64,000 bases of DNA from Paraburkholderia aspalathi. GTDB taxonomy: Bacteria > Pseudomonadota > Gammaproteobacteria > Burkholderiales > Burkholderiaceae. The translations under genes and the position numbers were made by a program. Of this stretch, positions 9,614 to 18,697 are shown in pieces; position 1 is the first letter of the stretch; every line of letters starts with the position of its first letter. The DNA lies in contig NZ_FPBH01000034.1 of NCBI RefSeq assembly GCF_900116445.1, positions 33,158 to 97,157 on the forward strand. Reading direction: 5' to 3'. The notes below the pieces were generated by a model, which saw only the letters and a program-made list of their open reading frames with translations, was not told the DNA's origin and made no database searches.

Positions 9614-9996
9614 GCAATCCTCTCACGCGAGAGCCGGGCCGGTCCGAACGCGGAAGCGAACAACCTCGGCACCGTTTCTCAAAATGTGCGTCATCGATAT
9701 TCCTTAAGCAAGCTCCATGCGCACGCTGGCGCACATTCGAATGAAATTTGCATGAAAGATTGCACCGATGAACGAGCCGATGCGCCGCGCGTGGGCGCAG
9801 AACGCACCGTTAAGGTGCATTGCCTTACCTGGACGCTTGCCGACCGCTCTCGCGGGACCTTGCGGGGTTAACAATGACGTGACGCTGCAGCGGGCTAAAC
9901 TTCTGCCTTGTGCCTCACGCGCGCCTCGTGATCGATATGCGGCCGCATCGTCGACGATCGCAGAGGACGGACCGCTATATCTCCAGAAATAGACCG
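9614..9996. other. Divergent intergenic region between EAL gene and antiporter gene
   Basis: 383 bases with no convincing gene; it must hold both promoters. A small inverted repeat, GCACC-gttaa-GGTGC, lies at 9804-9818. I see no strong sigma-70 match to either gene and no terminator. Confidence 0.5.
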
Positions 9997-11652
9997 ATGG
10001 ATATTGTCTTTACCGTACTGATTCTTTTGCTCGCCGTCGCCGCGTCCGGCATCGTGACCCGGATGATGCGGGTCGCGTTGCCGCTGCCGCTGGTCCAGAT
10101 CGCGATTGGCGCATTGCTCGCATGGCCGAAGCTAGGGCTGCACGTCACCTTCGATCCGGAAATTTTCATGATGCTGTTCATTCCGCCGTTGCTGTTCGCG
10201 GATGGATGGCGAATTCCGAAGCGCGAATTGTTCATGGCGCGCCGCTCCATCCTGATGCTCGCGCTCGGCCTGGTTTTCATGACGGTGCTGGCGGTCGGCT
10301 ACTTCATCCACGCGCTGGTGCCGTCGATCTCGCTGCCGGTCGCGTTCGCGCTTGCCGCGGTGCTATCGCCAACCGATGCGGTGGCGCTGAGCGGTATCGC
10401 CGGCAAGGGCAAAATTCCCGGTCGGCTGATGCATATCCTCGAAGGTGAGGCGTTGATGAACGACGCGTCGGGCCTTGTCGCGCTGAAGTTCGCGATTGCC
10501 GCGGCGCTGACGGGAGTGTTTTCGCTGCGCGACGCGTCGATCAGCTTCGTGATCATCGCGGTGGGCGGTCTCGCGACGGGCGCAGCGGTGAGCTGGCTGT
10601 TCAGCTTTGTGTCCGCGCATTTTCTGAGTCTTAACGAAGAAGGTGATCCGGCGCCCGGCGTAGTAATGACGCTGCTGATTCCGTTCGCCGCGTATCTGAT
10701 CGCCGAGCGCTTCGAGTTCTCGGGCATTCTGGCCGCGGTCTCGGCCGGGATGATGATGAACTACGCGAACATTGCGAACGCCGGCCCGGTGTCGTCGCGC
10801 GTGCGTGGGAACAGCACGTGGACGATGATCGAATTCGTCTTCAACGGCATGGTGTTCATTCTGTTGGGGCTGCAGTTTCCGCACATTCTCGGCCGCGCGC
10901 TGCTCGACGCGCACGAGACCAGCGATGTGGAGGTGTGGCGCTTGATCGGCTACATCGCTGCGGTGGCGGCGGCGCTCTCCGCAATGCGCTTCGTGTGGGT
11001 GTGGTTGCTGCGCTGGTTCGCGAGCCGTGGCGCTGCGAAGCACGGCATGGCGAGTGCCGTGCCGGGGTTGCGCACGGTCACGGTGACGACGGTGGCCGGC
11101 GTGCGTGGCGCGGTGACGCTGGCGGGCGTGTTGTCGTTGCCCGAGATGTTGCCGAACGGTACGCCGTTGCCGGGGCGAGACCTGGCGATCTTCATTGCCT
11201 CGGGCGTGATTCTGCTATCGCTGCTGGTGGCAGTCGTGGCGTTGCCGCTGTTGTTGAGCGGCTGGCGGCGGGGTAAGGATCCGCATGCCGCGGAGGAGGC
11301 GATGGCGCGCACGATGGCGGCGCAAGCCGCGATTCGCGCGGTTGACGAAGTGCACGACAGAGACTGCGCGGATCTGGATGAGTCGGCCTCGGCATACGCC
11401 GCGGATGTCACCGCGCGAGTCATGGACATTTATCGACGACGGCTCGCCACGTTAGAGGACGAACAGGAGCCACGTGAAATGGCGCGCCGCGCCGATGCGC
11501 TGGAATTCCGGATGAAGTTAGCGGCGATGCGAGCCGAGCGGAAGGTGCTGCTTGCGCTGCGTAATAGTCAGGCAATCAATGACGAGACTTTGAACAAGCT
11601 CATGCGCGAAGTGGATCTGTCGGAGACGGCGCTGACCGTGCGGAAGCGATAG
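9997..11652 (+). CDS. CPA1-family Na+/H+ antiporter
   Basis: 551 residues from ATG 9997; the frame stays open upstream to 9910, but the transmembrane helix starts right after MDIVFTVLILLL. About 12 hydrophobic helices fill the first 420 residues. The transport core has the CPA1 signature SPTDAVALSGI in the fifth helix region, followed by GEALMNDASGLV with the paired acidic residue. A hydrophilic tail of about 120 residues (helical, rich in Arg/Glu/Asp) follows, as in bacterial NhaP/YjcE-type exchangers, and is likely cytoplasmic and regulatory. It exchanges cytoplasmic Na+ (or K+) for protons and supports pH and salt balance. Confidence 0.93.
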   Translation: MDIVFTVLILLLAVAASGIVTRMMRVALPLPLVQIAIGALLAWPKLGLHVTFDPEIFMMLFIPPLLFADGWRIPKRELFMARRSILMLALGLVFMTVLAVGYFIHALVPSISLPVAFALAAVLSPTDAVALSGIAGKGKIPGRLMHILEGEALMNDASGLVALKFAIAAALTGVFSLRDASISFVIIAVGGLATGAAVSWLFSFVSAHFLSLNEEGDPAPGVVMTLLIPFAAYLIAERFEFSGILAAVSAGMMMNYANIANAGPVSSRVRGNSTWTMIEFVFNGMVFILLGLQFPHILGRALLDAHETSDVEVWRLIGYIAAVAAALSAMRFVWVWLLRWFASRGAAKHGMASAVPGLRTVTVTTVAGVRGAVTLAGVLSLPEMLPNGTPLPGRDLAIFIASGVILLSLLVAVVALPLLLSGWRRGKDPHAAEEAMARTMAAQAAIRAVDEVHDRDCADLDESASAYAADVTARVMDIYRRRLATLEDEQEPREMARRADALEFRMKLAAMRAERKVLLALRNSQAINDETLNKLMREVDLSETALTVRKR

Positions 11653-11744
11653 AGGTAGCGGTCAGCGTTACAACGTGGCGATGGCCTTTTTCTTGATCGC
11701 TTGAACTCTCAATCGCAAAAGAAAAAGACCGTCGCCCAGGCCAA

Positions 11745-13052
11745 TCAGGCCACCGGCCCCTGCGCCGGCTTCCTTCTCAAAAGCGCGTACAAAATGATCG
11801 CGCCAAAGGTCGCGGTACCGATCCCGCCGAGTCCAAAACCACCGAGCTTCAACGAAAAATCACCGGCGCCCAGGACAAGCGTCACCGCCGCCACGATCAG
11901 ATTCCGGTTGTCGGAGAAATCGACTTTATTCACGACCCAGATGCGCGCGCCAGTCACCGCGATCAGACCGAACACAACGATCGATACGCCGCCCAGCACC
12001 GGCCCCGGAATGGTCTGAATCACCGCGCCGAACTTTGGCGAAAAGCCCAAAACCAGCGCAATCACCGCGGCAATCACAAACACCAGCGTCGAATAGATTT
12101 TGGTCACGGCCATCACGCCGATGTTCTCTGCGTACGTCGTCACCCCGGTGCCGCCAGCGAAGCCAGACAGAATCGTTGCGAGTCCGTCGCCGATAAATGC
12201 ACGGCCGACATAACGGTCGAGGTTCTGACCGGTCATCGCGCTCACCGCCTTGATGTGCCCAAGATTCTCAGCAACAAGAATCACCGCGATCGGCGCAAGC
12301 AGGGTCATCGCCTGCATGTTGAAAACCGGCGCCGTGAACTGCGGCATACCGAACCACGCAGCGTTCGCCACAATCGCAAAGTCGATCGGCTTACCCATGC
12401 CGAGACCATTCGTCACGATCGCGTAAATCACGTATGCCATCAGCAAGCCGACCAGAATCAGCAAACGCTGCAGCATGCCGCGCGCAAACACCGCGACCGC
12501 GCCGACGCATAGCACCGTCACCAGCGCCATCCACGAGTCGAAGTTGCTGCCGCTCACGCCATGCACTGCGATCGGCGCGAGATTCAAGCCGATCACGCAG
12601 ACGATCGCGCCTGTCACCACCGGCGGCATCAGCGTTTCAATCCATCGTGTGCCGACCGCCGACACGATCAGGCCAATGATCGCGTACACCACCCCGCACG
12701 CGATGATCCCGCCCAACGCCACCGGAATGTTCATGTTCGGACCGTGGCCGCCATACCCCGTCACCGCGATCACCAGACCGATGAACGCGAAGCTCGAACC
12801 GAGATAGCTCGGCACGCGCCCGCCCACGAGCACGAAGAACAACAGCGTGCCAATCCCGGACATGAAGATGCACAGGTTCGGATCGAAGCCCATCAACAAC
12901 GGCGCAAGCACGGTCGAGCCGAACATCGCGACCACGTGCTGGATACCCATTGCAAACATCTGCGGCCACGCGAGACGCTCGTCGGTGCCGACAATGCGGC
13001 CCTCGGCAGCGTTGGGCTGGGCGCGCCAGCGTGGGAAATAGGAATCTGCCAT
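11745..13052 (-). CDS. Uracil/xanthine permease (NCS2 family, UraA-like)
   Basis: 435 residues with about 14 hydrophobic segments, typical of nucleobase:cation symporter 2 proteins. The two acidic residues that bind the nucleobase in UraA are present in VAENLGH (helix 8) and GVTTYAENIG (helix 10). The N-terminus (WPQMFAMGIQHVVAMFGSTVLAPLLMG) also follows the UraA/RutG pattern. Proton-driven uptake of uracil across the inner membrane is the best call; xanthine or uric acid transporters of the same family usually differ around the helix-10 motif. The gene converges with the antiporter gene across 92 bases. Confidence 0.92.
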   Translation of the reverse strand: MADSYFPRWRAQPNAAEGRIVGTDERLAWPQMFAMGIQHVVAMFGSTVLAPLLMGFDPNLCIFMSGIGTLLFFVLVGGRVPSYLGSSFAFIGLVIAVTGYGGHGPNMNIPVALGGIIACGVVYAIIGLIVSAVGTRWIETLMPPVVTGAIVCVIGLNLAPIAVHGVSGSNFDSWMALVTVLCVGAVAVFARGMLQRLLILVGLLMAYVIYAIVTNGLGMGKPIDFAIVANAAWFGMPQFTAPVFNMQAMTLLAPIAVILVAENLGHIKAVSAMTGQNLDRYVGRAFIGDGLATILSGFAGGTGVTTYAENIGVMAVTKIYSTLVFVIAAVIALVLGFSPKFGAVIQTIPGPVLGGVSIVVFGLIAVTGARIWVVNKVDFSDNRNLIVAAVTLVLGAGDFSLKLGGFGLGGIGTATFGAIILYALLRRKPAQGPVA

Positions 13053-13179
13053 GGCGGGGGTTCTCCTCTGTCGGCGTTTTAGTGGACGACGCAGCGGAAC
13101 TGCGCCATCTGGGAATTACGCGCGAGTGTACGGAGAGCCACCAGGCCTGGCAAGGGCGGTAAAACGCGTGTGAAGAGTG

Positions 13180-14745
13180 CTACGCGTGCCGCGCGTCCAG
13201 CGAGAACACCGTGACCGCCGCTTGCAGTTGCCTCGCCTGGTCCGCCATCGACGCCGCCGCGGCCGCCGCCTGCTCGACCAGCGCCGCGTTCTGCTGGGTC
13301 ACGTCGTCCATCTGTGCGACCGCGCGGTTCACCTCTTCGATGCCGGTGCTTTGCTCCTGCGACGCCGACGAAATCTCACCCATGATGTCGGTCACGCGTT
13401 TCACCGCATGTGTGACTTCCGCCATCGTCTGACCGGCCCGCTCGGCCAGTTCGGCGCCACTGCCCACACGCGCCGTCGAACTTTCGATCAGCTCCTTGAT
13501 CTCCTTGGCGGACACCGCGCTGCGCTGCGCGAGCGAGCGCACTTCGCCCGCTACCACCGCAAAGCCACGGCCCTGCTCACCAGCGCGCGCCGCTTCTACG
13601 GCGGCGTTCAGCGCGAGAATATTGGTCTGGAACGCGATCCCTTCGATCACCGCAATGATGTCGGTCATGCGCTTCGAGCCAGCCGCCAACTCGCGCATCG
13701 TTTCAACCACATCGCCGACGAGGTGGCTACCGCGCGCCGCCACTTCCGACGCACCGTGCGCAACACCACCCGCCTGCTGCGCGTTCTCGGCATTCATCTT
13801 CACGGTCGATGTCAATTCCTGCATGCTCGATGCCGTTTCCTGCAGCGCGGCAGCCTGCTCTTCGGTGCGTTGCGACAGATCGGTGTTGCCCTGCGCGATC
13901 TCGCCGGAAGCCATCAGGATCGATTCGCTCGACTCGCTGATGCCCGAGACAATGCCGGCCAACCGCTCACGCATGTTGCGTAGCGCGAACAGCATGCTTT
14001 GGGTATCGCCCGCACGGGTATCGACGCGCACGCTCAGATCGCCATCGGCGATACGGTTGGCGATGTGCATGGCGTAAGCGGGTTCGCCGCCGAGCTGACG
14101 CGCGAGGCGCCGTGCGATCACCGTCGCGAGCAACGTGCCCGCCGCGATCGCGCCTAACACCAGCGCGAGCATCGCGATGCGCATGTGCTGATAGTTGGCG
14201 CTCGCCTCCTGCTGGGCTTCGTTGGCTTGCTGACGGCGATAGTCGATCAACGCCGTGATGCGATCGCGCAGCGCCTCGCTCGACGCAATCGCGCGGCGCA
14301 CGAGTTCGTTGTTGTCGACGCCGGCCGGAATCGGTTCGAGACCGATCTGCTGATGCACGATGCCCTCCCACACCGCCGACTTGCGCAGCACCCCGTCGAA
14401 CATCTCCTGACCCTTGGCTGTAGCAATGGTCGCGCGATACTGATCGTAGGCGCCGTGCATCTCCTTGAGCGAGGCGACGATGCTGTCCTTCAACTTTTGA
14501 CGGCCGGCGTCGTCAGCGGCGTAGCCGAGATTCGCGGCGGCAAGATCGGAATCGATCTTGTGGCGGTTCGCCTCTTCCATCCAGTAGAGGCCGTTCATGT
14601 GCTGGTCGCAGATGGCGTCGGTAATGGCGTGCATCGACGACAACGTCTTCAGCGAAGTCCCGCCGATCACGACGCAGAACCCGATTACGACGGCAAACGC
14701 CAACAGCAGCTTCCTGAATACGGTCATGCGGTCGAACCACTTCAT
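13180..14745 (-). CDS. Methyl-accepting chemotaxis protein with four-helix periplasmic sensor
   Basis: 521 residues from ATG 14745 (GGTGAG just upstream); another ATG at 14760 is possible. The order is: cytoplasmic start, transmembrane helix 8-30, a helical periplasmic domain of about 155 residues (4HB-MCP type), second helix near 190-212, HAMP, then the signalling domain with the hairpin tip EGIAFQTNILALNAAVEAA. It couples to CheA/CheW at the inner membrane. It ends ...FSLDARHA and lacks an xWxxF CheR-tethering tail, unlike the second receptor in this window. The ligand is unknown. Confidence 0.95.
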   Translation of the reverse strand: MKWFDRMTVFRKLLLAFAVVIGFCVVIGGTSLKTLSSMHAITDAICDQHMNGLYWMEEANRHKIDSDLAAANLGYAADDAGRQKLKDSIVASLKEMHGAYDQYRATIATAKGQEMFDGVLRKSAVWEGIVHQQIGLEPIPAGVDNNELVRRAIASSEALRDRITALIDYRRQQANEAQQEASANYQHMRIAMLALVLGAIAAGTLLATVIARRLARQLGGEPAYAMHIANRIADGDLSVRVDTRAGDTQSMLFALRNMRERLAGIVSGISESSESILMASGEIAQGNTDLSQRTEEQAAALQETASSMQELTSTVKMNAENAQQAGGVAHGASEVAARGSHLVGDVVETMRELAAGSKRMTDIIAVIEGIAFQTNILALNAAVEAARAGEQGRGFAVVAGEVRSLAQRSAVSAKEIKELIESSTARVGSGAELAERAGQTMAEVTHAVKRVTDIMGEISSASQEQSTGIEEVNRAVAQMDDVTQQNAALVEQAAAAAASMADQARQLQAAVTVFSLDARHA

Positions 14746-14984
14746 CTCACCATCCTTCATAAGTCCTGAGGGGACGCTCGCGTCGCTGCGGCATGGCAAA
14801 CCGTTTCGCCATTTTTCAGATACTTGGCGACGCCGCCACCTCTTTTACGGCGTGCGTAGCAGAGACTTGATGCGATAAATGGTGGGCATAACCGGGACAG
14901 GATGATGTAAGGAATGCCTGGCACACAGGGGCCAGATCGCTACGTCAACGTGCTTTGCCTGTCGGCGCGATGATTGGGATTTGT

Positions 14985-15111
14985 CTGATATTTGGGGATG
15001 AGCCGCGCTTTTAGACTTTGTTTGTTGCGTTCACCCCCCATGAGCGCACGCGAAGTTGATGTAACTCTCCGACTTACCGCTCACGCTCCCCGGCGTGAGC
15101 GGCTTTTTTTT
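14985..15111 (+). ncRNA. Candidate small RNA ending in an orphan intrinsic terminator
   Basis: The 3' end is defined by the terminator at 15077-15111. The 5' boundary is a guess. The stretch before the stem includes a C-rich single-stranded segment (CACCCCCCATG near 15030), the type of seed that pairs with ribosome binding sites in known sRNAs. The flanking genes are both on the minus strand, so this terminator has no obvious protein-coding client. It is an inference from structure alone. Confidence 0.35.
15077..15111 (+). terminator. Intrinsic terminator, plus strand, without a cognate gene
   Basis: A perfect ten-base-pair stem (CCGCTCACGC at 15077-15086 with GCGTGAGCGG at 15093-15102) has a six-base loop and is followed by C and eight T. 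On the minus strand there is no T-run, so it acts only on plus-strand transcription. Confidence 0.85.
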
Positions 15112-15210
15112 GTCTATACGTTTAGTTGGCCGGTGCACTCGCCGCTGTGTCCGGTGCCAACCGAACTCAGCGCGATCCGCGGGCCGGCACACCTGTGAAA
15201 TTGTCCTGCC

Positions 15211-16722
15211 TCACTGCGCCGGCGACGCCACGGCACTCCGTCGATCCGCCCGTGCCGCCACCGGGTAGCAAAGCACCTGGTTGCGGCCGGCGTCCTTGGC
15301 CTCGTAGAGCGCCTCGTCCGCCGCAATGGCGAGTGCGCGGCTCGTCGCGAATACCTGGCGGCTGGTGCACGCAATGCCGATGCTGACGGTCAGCACATGG
15401 TGCGAGCTCGCGACATGGCGAAGCTCAAGCGCCTGAACCGCGGCGCGAATTTTCTCAGCAATGGTCGCCGCCCCGGCTTCGTCGGTATCCGGCAGAAGCA
15501 CGGCGAATTCCTCGCCACCGTAGCGCGCAGCGGTATCGCCCGGGCGCCGCACGCTCTGCCCGATGCAGCGCGCCACGGCGATGAGCGCATCGTCGCCGGC
15601 CGAGTGGCCGTAGAGATCGTTGAAGCCCTTGAACGTATCGACATCGATCAGCAGCATCGACAGCGGCCAGCCATTACGTTGCGCACGGCGCCATTCCTCT
15701 TCCGCGTGTTCCTCGAAGGTGCGGCGATTGTTCAGACCGGTCAGCCCGTCGGTACGTGCGAGCACGCGCAACTCTTCTTCGGCCGCGCGACGCTGCCGCA
15801 GTTGCTGCGAGAACAGGAGCGCAAGCGCAATGATCACCACGTCGAGCGCCGCAATCAGCGAGCCGATGAGCCACGCGCGATGCCGCCACTCCACGTAGAT
15901 ATCGCGCGTAGAGAGGGCCACGTCGAGAATCAACGGATACATATCGATATGGCGAAACGCGTACCAGCGCTCGACCCCGTCGATCGCCGCCGTGCCGAAG
16001 AAGTCCCCGCTCGGCTGCTGGAGGAAGCGCGAATAGTTCGAGGTGCCAGTCAGACTCCGGCCGATGATTTTCGGATCGTAGGGGCGCCGCATCAGCATCG
16101 TGCCGTCGTTCAGCATCAGCGCCATCGAGCCGCCCGAGCCGAGATTCATGCCGGCGAAAAGATGTCTGAAGTAAGTAAGGCGCATCGTGCCGACCACCAC
16201 GCCGCCGAAGCTGCCGTCCGGCCGCGAGATCCGGCGGCTCAACGCAATGCTCACGTCCTTGCCGGTCAGCTTGGGCATGAACGGCTGGCTAACGTACAGG
16301 CCGACATCGGGGGAATCGCGCTGAACCTTGAAATAGTCGCGCTCGGCGAGATTGACGGGACGCGGAGGCGAGGATTGCGAATCGAAGATGATGTTGCCGG
16401 CTGTGTCGAGTACGAAAATCGAACCCATGTCTTTCGCGCTGGCGGAGCCGTCGAACAGCACCATCTGGCGGATCTTCGGCGGCAGTTCCAGCACGCCGGG
16501 TTGTTTCAGCCCGTCGATTACCGCCCGCAGCGACAGATCGTAGATCTCGAGATTGCGTGACACGTCGCGCTCGACCAGCAGCGAGACGTTGAAGACCGAA
16601 TCCTGGGCGCGCCGCAGCGCATCGTCGCGCATCTGTGCCAATACCCACACCGCGATCGCAAGGATCGCGCTGGCCAGCACGATACTGATGGCAATCACGA
16701 TGTTCGGTCGGCGCGTCACCAT
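15211..16722 (-). CDS. Membrane diguanylate cyclase with periplasmic Cache sensor
   Basis: 503 residues. A transmembrane helix at about 8-29 and a second near 285-307 enclose a periplasmic region of about 255 residues that looks like a double Cache domain (IFVLDTAGNIIFDS, RDYFKVQ, GGVVVGTMRLTYF). The cytoplasmic GGDEF domain has an intact active site GGEEF near 401-405. The product-inhibition site RPGD lies exactly five residues before it, so an active, feedback-controlled enzyme making c-di-GMP from two GTP is expected. The gene stands alone between two minus-strand units. The ligand of the Cache domain is unknown. Confidence 0.95.
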   Translation of the reverse strand: MVTRRPNIVIAISIVLASAILAIAVWVLAQMRDDALRRAQDSVFNVSLLVERDVSRNLEIYDLSLRAVIDGLKQPGVLELPPKIRQMVLFDGSASAKDMGSIFVLDTAGNIIFDSQSSPPRPVNLAERDYFKVQRDSPDVGLYVSQPFMPKLTGKDVSIALSRRISRPDGSFGGVVVGTMRLTYFRHLFAGMNLGSGGSMALMLNDGTMLMRRPYDPKIIGRSLTGTSNYSRFLQQPSGDFFGTAAIDGVERWYAFRHIDMYPLILDVALSTRDIYVEWRHRAWLIGSLIAALDVVIIALALLFSQQLRQRRAAEEELRVLARTDGLTGLNNRRTFEEHAEEEWRRAQRNGWPLSMLLIDVDTFKGFNDLYGHSAGDDALIAVARCIGQSVRRPGDTAARYGGEEFAVLLPDTDEAGAATIAEKIRAAVQALELRHVASSHHVLTVSIGIACTSRQVFATSRALAIAADEALYEAKDAGRNQVLCYPVAARADRRSAVASPAQ

Positions 16723-16929
16723 GAACGTTTCATTCGAGCATGCGCTGACCTACGCGCGTGGAGAAGTTGGCGCGTCAGGAAGGCGCGTCTCGTGAAACGG
16801 TAGCCTACCAGACGCCGAGGCGCGTCGAATCAGGGAAAAGACAGGTTTTTGGCGGATTAAACGAATTTTTTCGACTAGGGGACGTCTCGGGCCGCGGCGC
16901 AGCGCGCGGACGTCACCCCGTCCGGGCGC

Positions 16930-17631
16930 TCAGCCCGCGTGCAGATCGAGCGCCGGCTCGGCTGCGGCGCGGCTGAGCGCCCTGATGTCCGCGACCTCGA
17001 GCACCGCTTTGGCGGCGCCATGGCGCGCGACCTCCAGCATCGCCTGGCCAATGTCTTCGGTGCTCAGAATGTGATTGGGAAAGAGCGCGCGCAGCGTCGA
17101 CAGAAGCGGCCTCGCCACCGTATAGAACAAACGGTACGAGCGGGTTTTCGAAACGGCGCCGTTCAGCGGCTCGATCACGCCGGGGCGGAACAGATAGACG
17201 GCCTTGAACGGCAGCCGTAGCAGCGCATTCTCCGTCCGGCCCTTGACCCGCGCCCACATGGTGCGGCCGTGTTCAGTGCTATCGGTACCCGCGCCCGACA
17301 CGTAGACGAAAGTCATTTGCGGATTGAGACGGGCCAGCGTCTGCGCGGCGGCCAGCGTCAGGTCGTAGGTAAGGCGCACATACTCGGCCTCCTGCAGACC
17401 TGCCGACGAGACGCCCAGACAGAAAAAGCACGCGTCGAAACCCGTCAGCGAGTCTTCCACCGTCCGGTAGTCCATCAAGTCCGGCTGAATCAGTTCGTTC
17501 AGACGCGGATCGAGTTGGCCGGTGCGGGTGCGGCCAACTGTCTGGACTACCTCGACGTCAGGCGCGCGCAGGCATTCGCGCAATACGCCCTGCCCGACCA
17601 TGCCGGTCGCGCCGAAAATCAGAACCTTCAT
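16930..17631 (-). CDS. NAD(P)-binding Rossmann protein (HTATIP2/NmrA-like oxidoreductase)
   Basis: 233 residues. The N-terminus IFGATGMVGQGVLREC is the glycine-rich nucleotide-binding loop of atypical short-chain dehydrogenases. The segment FVYVSGAGTD followed by WARVKGRTENAL supplies the Tyr-less VKG-type motif seen in HTATIP2/TIP30-like proteins. It is probably a cytoplasmic NADPH-dependent reductase or a nucleotide-sensing protein; the substrate is unknown. The gene lies 134 bases downstream of the next minus-strand gene and may be read with it. Confidence 0.85.
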   Translation of the reverse strand: MKVLIFGATGMVGQGVLRECLRAPDVEVVQTVGRTRTGQLDPRLNELIQPDLMDYRTVEDSLTGFDACFFCLGVSSAGLQEAEYVRLTYDLTLAAAQTLARLNPQMTFVYVSGAGTDSTEHGRTMWARVKGRTENALLRLPFKAVYLFRPGVIEPLNGAVSKTRSYRLFYTVARPLLSTLRALFPNHILSTEDIGQAMLEVARHGAAKAVLEVADIRALSRAAAEPALDLHAG

Positions 17632-17765
17632 GATGCGTGCTCCATGATTGCGCCCGGCCAGCGCGCATTGGTCGAACCTTCAGATATGTCCTACAAGCGG
17701 GCGGCGACCGCTTTGTCCTGAGTGTGGCGGGCGATCTGGGCGACGCCCGGCGGCCGCATGCGTGC

Positions 17766-18641
17766 TCAGGCTTTCGCCAGTGCACCCGGAAATTCCGGCA
17801 GTGGCGTCGGCGCGGAGAAATCGGTGGCCGCGCTGACCGCTCGCCACGCTTCGGCCGCTGCAGCGCGCGCCTTGTCGCCTTCGCCGGCGAAATGCAATGC
17901 GTCACTACCGAGCAGAAGATGCGGCGGCAACGAATCGTGATACGCGAGCTTCAGCACCACTTGCGCAACTTTTGCGGGATCGCCGGCTTCCTTGCCGACG
18001 TACTGGGACAGCATATCCGTGATGGCGCCCACCGACGGCACATAGTCCGGCAGCAATTCCGGCGCCTCACCCATCGCGCCCGTGCCCCATTCCGTTTTCA
18101 TACCGCCCGGCTCGAGCGCAGTGACGTGGACGCCAAACGGCGCGAGTTCCTGGCTGATCACCTCAGTGAAGCCGCCAACCGCCCACTTTGCAGCCTGATA
18201 CGCGCTCAAGCCGGCGATCCCGACACGGCCGCCCACCGACGAAATCTGGATCACGTGGCCGGATCGCTGTTTCCGAAGTACCGGAAGCGCCGCACGCGTG
18301 ACGTTAACCACACCATAGAAGTTGGTGTCGATCTGCGCACGGAAATCGTCTTCGGTAGTTTGCTCGAACGGCGCCAGATGACCGAAGCCCGCGTTGTTGA
18401 CGACCACATCGAGTCGGCCGAAAGCATCGACTGCGGCCTGCACGGCCGCGCGTGCCGCCGCCGGATCCGTGACATCTAGCGCGACCGCGCGAACCTGCTC
18501 ACCGTAGCGTGTCACCAGATCCGCCAACTGCCGCGGATCGCGCGCCGTAGCCACCACCCGCTCACCGGCACGCAACGCCGTTTCGACGATATCGCGCCCA
18601 AGCCCGCGGGCGCTTCCCGTAACCAACCAGACCTTCGACAT
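17766..18641 (-). CDS. Short-chain dehydrogenase/reductase
   Basis: 291 residues, a classical SDR. The cofactor loop is TGSARGLGRDI near 7-17, NNAGFG lies near 90, and the catalytic Ser-Tyr-Lys is formed by ISSVGG and the YQAAK motif (Tyr near 148, Lys near 152). All catalytic residues are present. The substrate cannot be deduced. A TetR-type regulator gene lies immediately upstream on the same strand, and a palindrome between them is a likely operator. The SDR is therefore probably repressed by that regulator and induced by an aldehyde, ketone or drug-like ligand (inference). Confidence 0.92.
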   Translation of the reverse strand: MSKVWLVTGSARGLGRDIVETALRAGERVVATARDPRQLADLVTRYGEQVRAVALDVTDPAAARAAVQAAVDAFGRLDVVVNNAGFGHLAPFEQTTEDDFRAQIDTNFYGVVNVTRAALPVLRKQRSGHVIQISSVGGRVGIAGLSAYQAAKWAVGGFTEVISQELAPFGVHVTALEPGGMKTEWGTGAMGEAPELLPDYVPSVGAITDMLSQYVGKEAGDPAKVAQVVLKLAYHDSLPPHLLLGSDALHFAGEGDKARAAAAEAWRAVSAATDFSAPTPLPEFPGALAKA

Positions 18642-18656
18642 AATGTGCTCCTTTCG

Positions 18657-18685
18657 ATTAATTGAGCGTGTGCGCGCTCATTAAT
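18657..18685. promoter_or_regulatory. Candidate TetR operator A, upstream of the SDR gene
   Basis: An inverted repeat, TGAGCG-N6-CGCTCA, is flanked by ATTAAT on both sides and lies 16 bases before the SDR start codon. Its outer arms ATTGAGC and CTCATTAAT recur before the TetR gene. Confidence 0.5.
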
Positions 18686-18697
18686 AAGGTAAAAAAA

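Larger units (their letters stand above)
14746..15210. other. Intergenic region between chemoreceptor and diguanylate cyclase, with an orphan plus-strand transcript candidate
   Basis: 465 bases between two minus-strand genes. It holds the upstream region of the chemoreceptor gene and a strong plus-strand terminator (listed separately) that no plus-strand protein gene uses. No convincing protein gene was found. Confidence 0.6.

Noticed and set aside
14992..15198. Plus-strand frame of 68 codons covering the orphan terminator
   Set aside because: The strong terminator lies inside it, so full translation is unlikely; the peptide is Arg/Pro-rich like a shadow frame.
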